A DNA stretch of 5,525 nt, from assembly GCA_038213005.1 (NCBI GenBank), contig JBBQTU010000249.1, positions 1 through 5,525 of the forward strand, in the 5' to 3' direction. Both the position numbers and the translations under genes were made by a program. Positions 3,972-5,525 of this stretch are shown one piece after another (position 1 is the first letter of the stretch; each line of letters starts with the position of its first letter). The notes under the pieces were generated by a model. That model saw nothing but the letters and a program-made list of their open reading frames with translations. It ran no database searches and had not been told where the DNA came from. The DNA comes from JBBQTU01 sp038213005 (GTDB lineage: Bacteria; Planctomycetota; Phycisphaerae; Tepidisphaerales; Tepidisphaeraceae).

Positions 3972-5399
3972 ATGCCGGCAGCGGGAAGAATTACACAGGT
4001 CATTGGTTCCACGTTCGACGCCGAGTTTCCGGAAGACCATCTCCCGGACATCTACAACGCCATCACCGTCCAGAGAGAGGTTGACGGCGTGATGATGAAG
4101 CTGACCGGCGAGGTGCAGCAGCATCTTGGCGGCGGCAAGGTGCGCGCCGTGGCACTTGGCACCACCGACGGCCTGTCCCGCGGCATGGAGGTCCTCGATA
4201 CCGGCAGCGCCGTCAAGGTGCCCGTCGGCAAGGAAACCCTCGGCCGCGTCTTCAACCTTCTGGGAGATCCGGTCGATGGCCGCGGCCCGGTGAACGCCAC
4301 CGACTGGCGCCCCATCCACCGAGAGCCGCCCGCATTCGCCGACCTGACCCCCAAGACCGAAATCTTCGAAACCGGCATCAAGGTCATTGACCTGCTCACC
4401 CCCTTTGTCCGCGGTGGCAAGGCCGGCCTGTTCGGCGGTGCCGGCCTGGGCAAGACCGTCGTCATCCAGGAACTCATCGCCCGAATCGCCCAGCAGCACG
4501 GCGGCTATTCGGTCTTCGCCGGCGTCGGTGAACGCACCCGCGAAGGCAACGACCTCTGGCTGGAAATGCAGCACGCCAAGATCGGCAACACCGGCAAGAG
4601 CGTCCTCGACCAGACCGTCATGGTCTTCGGCCAGATGAACGAGCCTCCCGGCTCGCGTCTCCGCGTCGCCCTCTCGGCCCTGACGATGGCCGAGTATTTC
4701 CGCGACGAAACCGGCGCCGATACGCTCCTGTTCATCGACAACATCTTCCGATTCACGCAGGCGGGTTCTGAGGTCTCCGCACTGCTGGGTCGCATGCCGT
4801 CGGCCGTCGGTTATCAGCCCACGCTCGCCACCGAGATGGGCCAGCTTCAGGAACGCATTACCTCCACCAAAGCCGGCGCCATCACCTCCGTGCAGGCGGT
4901 GTACGTCCCGGCCGACGATCCCACCGACCCCGCCCCGGCCAATGCATTCCAGCACTTGGACGCCTTCATCTACCTGGAACGCTCGATCGCATCCAAAGGC
5001 ATTTATCCCGCCGTCGATCCGCTGGCCTCGGCCAGCCGCGCACTGGATCCCCAGATCGTCGGCGAAGAACACTACCGCATCGCCCGCAAGGTGCAGGGCA
5101 TGCTGCAGCGCTACCGCGACCTGCAGGACATCATCGCCATCCTGGGCATCGACGAACTCGCCGAGGAGGACAAGCTCATCGTCGGCCGCGCCCGCAAGAT
5201 CGAGCGATTCTTCAGTCAGCCGTTCTTCGTCGCCGAGCAGAACACCGGCCGCAAGGGCAACTACACCAAGGTGCCCGACATGCTCCGCAGCTTCGACGAG
5301 ATCTGCGAAGGCAAGGCCGACGACCTGCCCGAGCAGGCGTTCCTGTACGTGGGCGGCCTGGACGAGGTCCGCGCGAAGGCGGCGGAGATGGCGAAGTAA
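3972..5399 (+). CDS. atpD: F1 ATP synthase subunit beta
   Basis: This is the catalytic subunit of F1, which makes or hydrolyses ATP at the alpha/beta interfaces on the cytoplasmic side of the membrane. The 475 residues are full length. The N-terminal barrel (about 1-78) precedes the nucleotide-binding domain with P-loop GGAGLGKT (155-162, K161 and T162), GERTREGND (186-194, with catalytic E187 and R188), and Walker B LLFIDNIFRF (252-261, D256). GIYPAVDP (343-350) supplies the adenine-stacking Y345. The C-terminal DELSEED lever reads DELAEED (394-400). All catalytic residues are present, so it should be active. Two departures from the commonest bacterial sequence are PAPANAF for PAPATTF (320-326) and HLDAFIYLERSI for HLDATTVLSRAI (328-339). 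The usual partners are missing: upstream is a sigma remnant and a secreted protein rather than atpG, downstream a terminator rather than atpC. With its own promoter, Shine-Dalgarno site and terminator it is probably transcribed alone. Confidence 0.98.
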   Translation: MPAAGRITQVIGSTFDAEFPEDHLPDIYNAITVQREVDGVMMKLTGEVQQHLGGGKVRAVALGTTDGLSRGMEVLDTGSAVKVPVGKETLGRVFNLLGDPVDGRGPVNATDWRPIHREPPAFADLTPKTEIFETGIKVIDLLTPFVRGGKAGLFGGAGLGKTVVIQELIARIAQQHGGYSVFAGVGERTREGNDLWLEMQHAKIGNTGKSVLDQTVMVFGQMNEPPGSRLRVALSALTMAEYFRDETGADTLLFIDNIFRFTQAGSEVSALLGRMPSAVGYQPTLATEMGQLQERITSTKAGAITSVQAVYVPADDPTDPAPANAFQHLDAFIYLERSIASKGIYPAVDPLASASRALDPQIVGEEHYRIARKVQGMLQRYRDLQDIIAILGIDELAEEDKLIVGRARKIERFFSQPFFVAEQNTGRKGNYTKVPDMLRSFDEICEGKADDLPEQAFLYVGGLDEVRAKAAEMAK

Positions 5400-5424
5400 G
5401 CGGGCTGAACAGATGAAACATGAT

Positions 5425-5462
5425 CGACGCCGCGGCCATTTGTGGACGCGGCGTCGTTCTTT
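5425..5462 (+). terminator. Intrinsic terminator of atpD
   Basis: CGACGCCGCG (5425-5434) and CGCGGCGTCG (5447-5456) form a perfect 10-bp stem. Inside it a G-A mismatch is followed by CCA/TGG closing a TTTG tetraloop, so the hairpin is longer than the main stem. TTCTTT (5457-5462) follows at once. It begins 25 bases after the atpD stop, leaving no room for another gene in the transcript. The T-tract is cut off by the intron-like sequence starting at 5463. Confidence 0.88.
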
Positions 5463-5525
5463 GTGCGCCAGGCATGTCATGTGTTTAGGAGGTGCAAGTC
5501 CTCTACGGGCCGTAATGAGCCGAAC
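5463..5525 (+). mobile_element. 5' end of a group II intron, probably class IIC (cut by window end)
   Basis: The sequence switches at 5463 to GTGCGCCAGGCATG, matching the GUGYGCCNGGCAUG start of group II introns such as the Oceanobacillus iheyensis IIC intron (GUGUGCCCGGCAUG). About 24 bases on, GAGG (5489-5492), loop TGCAAGT and CCTC (5500-5503) reproduce the conserved early domain I hairpin, comparable to AGGGUGAGAGUCCC in that intron, and AGCCGAAC (5518-5525) matches the next conserved string. The boundary lies six bases past the stem of the atpD terminator, in the same orientation, which is the known target of group IIC introns. Only 63 bases are visible: the exon-binding sites, the reverse transcriptase/maturase gene and domains V and VI would lie beyond the window, so activity and completeness cannot be judged. 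Confidence 0.8.

Noticed and set aside
3653..4084. 143-residue plus frame as an intact gene
   Set aside because: It overlaps the end of the secreted-protein gene and the start of atpD and contains the atpD promoter. Only codons 50-77 look like protein, and those are listed as a sigma remnant.
3768..5480. 570-residue open frame on the minus strand opposite atpD
   Set aside because: It is the antisense shadow of a highly conserved gene; GC-rich codon bias keeps the opposite frame open. The translation has no recognisable domain.

Overview
The window suits a GC-rich, free-living bacterium, most likely a planctomycete of the Phycisphaerae type. That is an inference from four things: a multi-zinc-ribbon protein ending in a DUF4190-like membrane domain, a small secreted protein of no recognised family, wide intergenic spaces full of short palindromic and tandem repeats of a style I associate with planctomycete and metagenome-derived genomes, and the flavour of the ATP synthase beta sequence. 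No ribosomal RNA is present to settle the taxonomy. The first 50 bases are G and C homopolymers and look like a contig-end artefact.

Layout, left to right. A minus-strand gene (113-889) encodes a three-zinc-ribbon protein with two C-terminal membrane helices. A 360-base gap follows, holding a perfect palindrome, a 14-base tandem repeat and nested inverted repeats. Next is a plus-strand gene (1250-2215) for a DUF1861/GT108-like five-bladed beta-propeller protein, probably a mannoside phosphorylase or mannosyltransferase. A 562-base gap (2216-2777) then carries a densely folded repeat island: a 31-bp imperfect hairpin, a run of smaller palindromes, and a CCGCGGAT-type element with terminal inverted repeats. 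After it comes a secreted protein of unknown function (2778-3740). A short spacer holds an inverted repeat and what looks like the decapitated N-terminus of an ECF sigma factor gene.

The right end is atpD, the F1 ATPase catalytic beta subunit (3972-5399). It has its own extended -10 promoter, its own Shine-Dalgarno site and its own strong intrinsic terminator, with neither atpG before it nor atpC after it, so it appears to be a stand-alone transcription unit. Six bases after the terminator stem the sequence becomes the 5' end of a group II intron (GTGCGCC...), which runs off the window. That position is the classic target of group IIC introns, which insert behind intrinsic terminators.

The genes do not form one pathway: the window is a series of single-gene units separated by repeat-rich spacers. 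The best leads are the intron behind the atpD terminator, the detached atpD unit, the large hairpin and repeat island, and the sigma factor remnant. I did not find convincing evidence of a wholly new multi-gene system.
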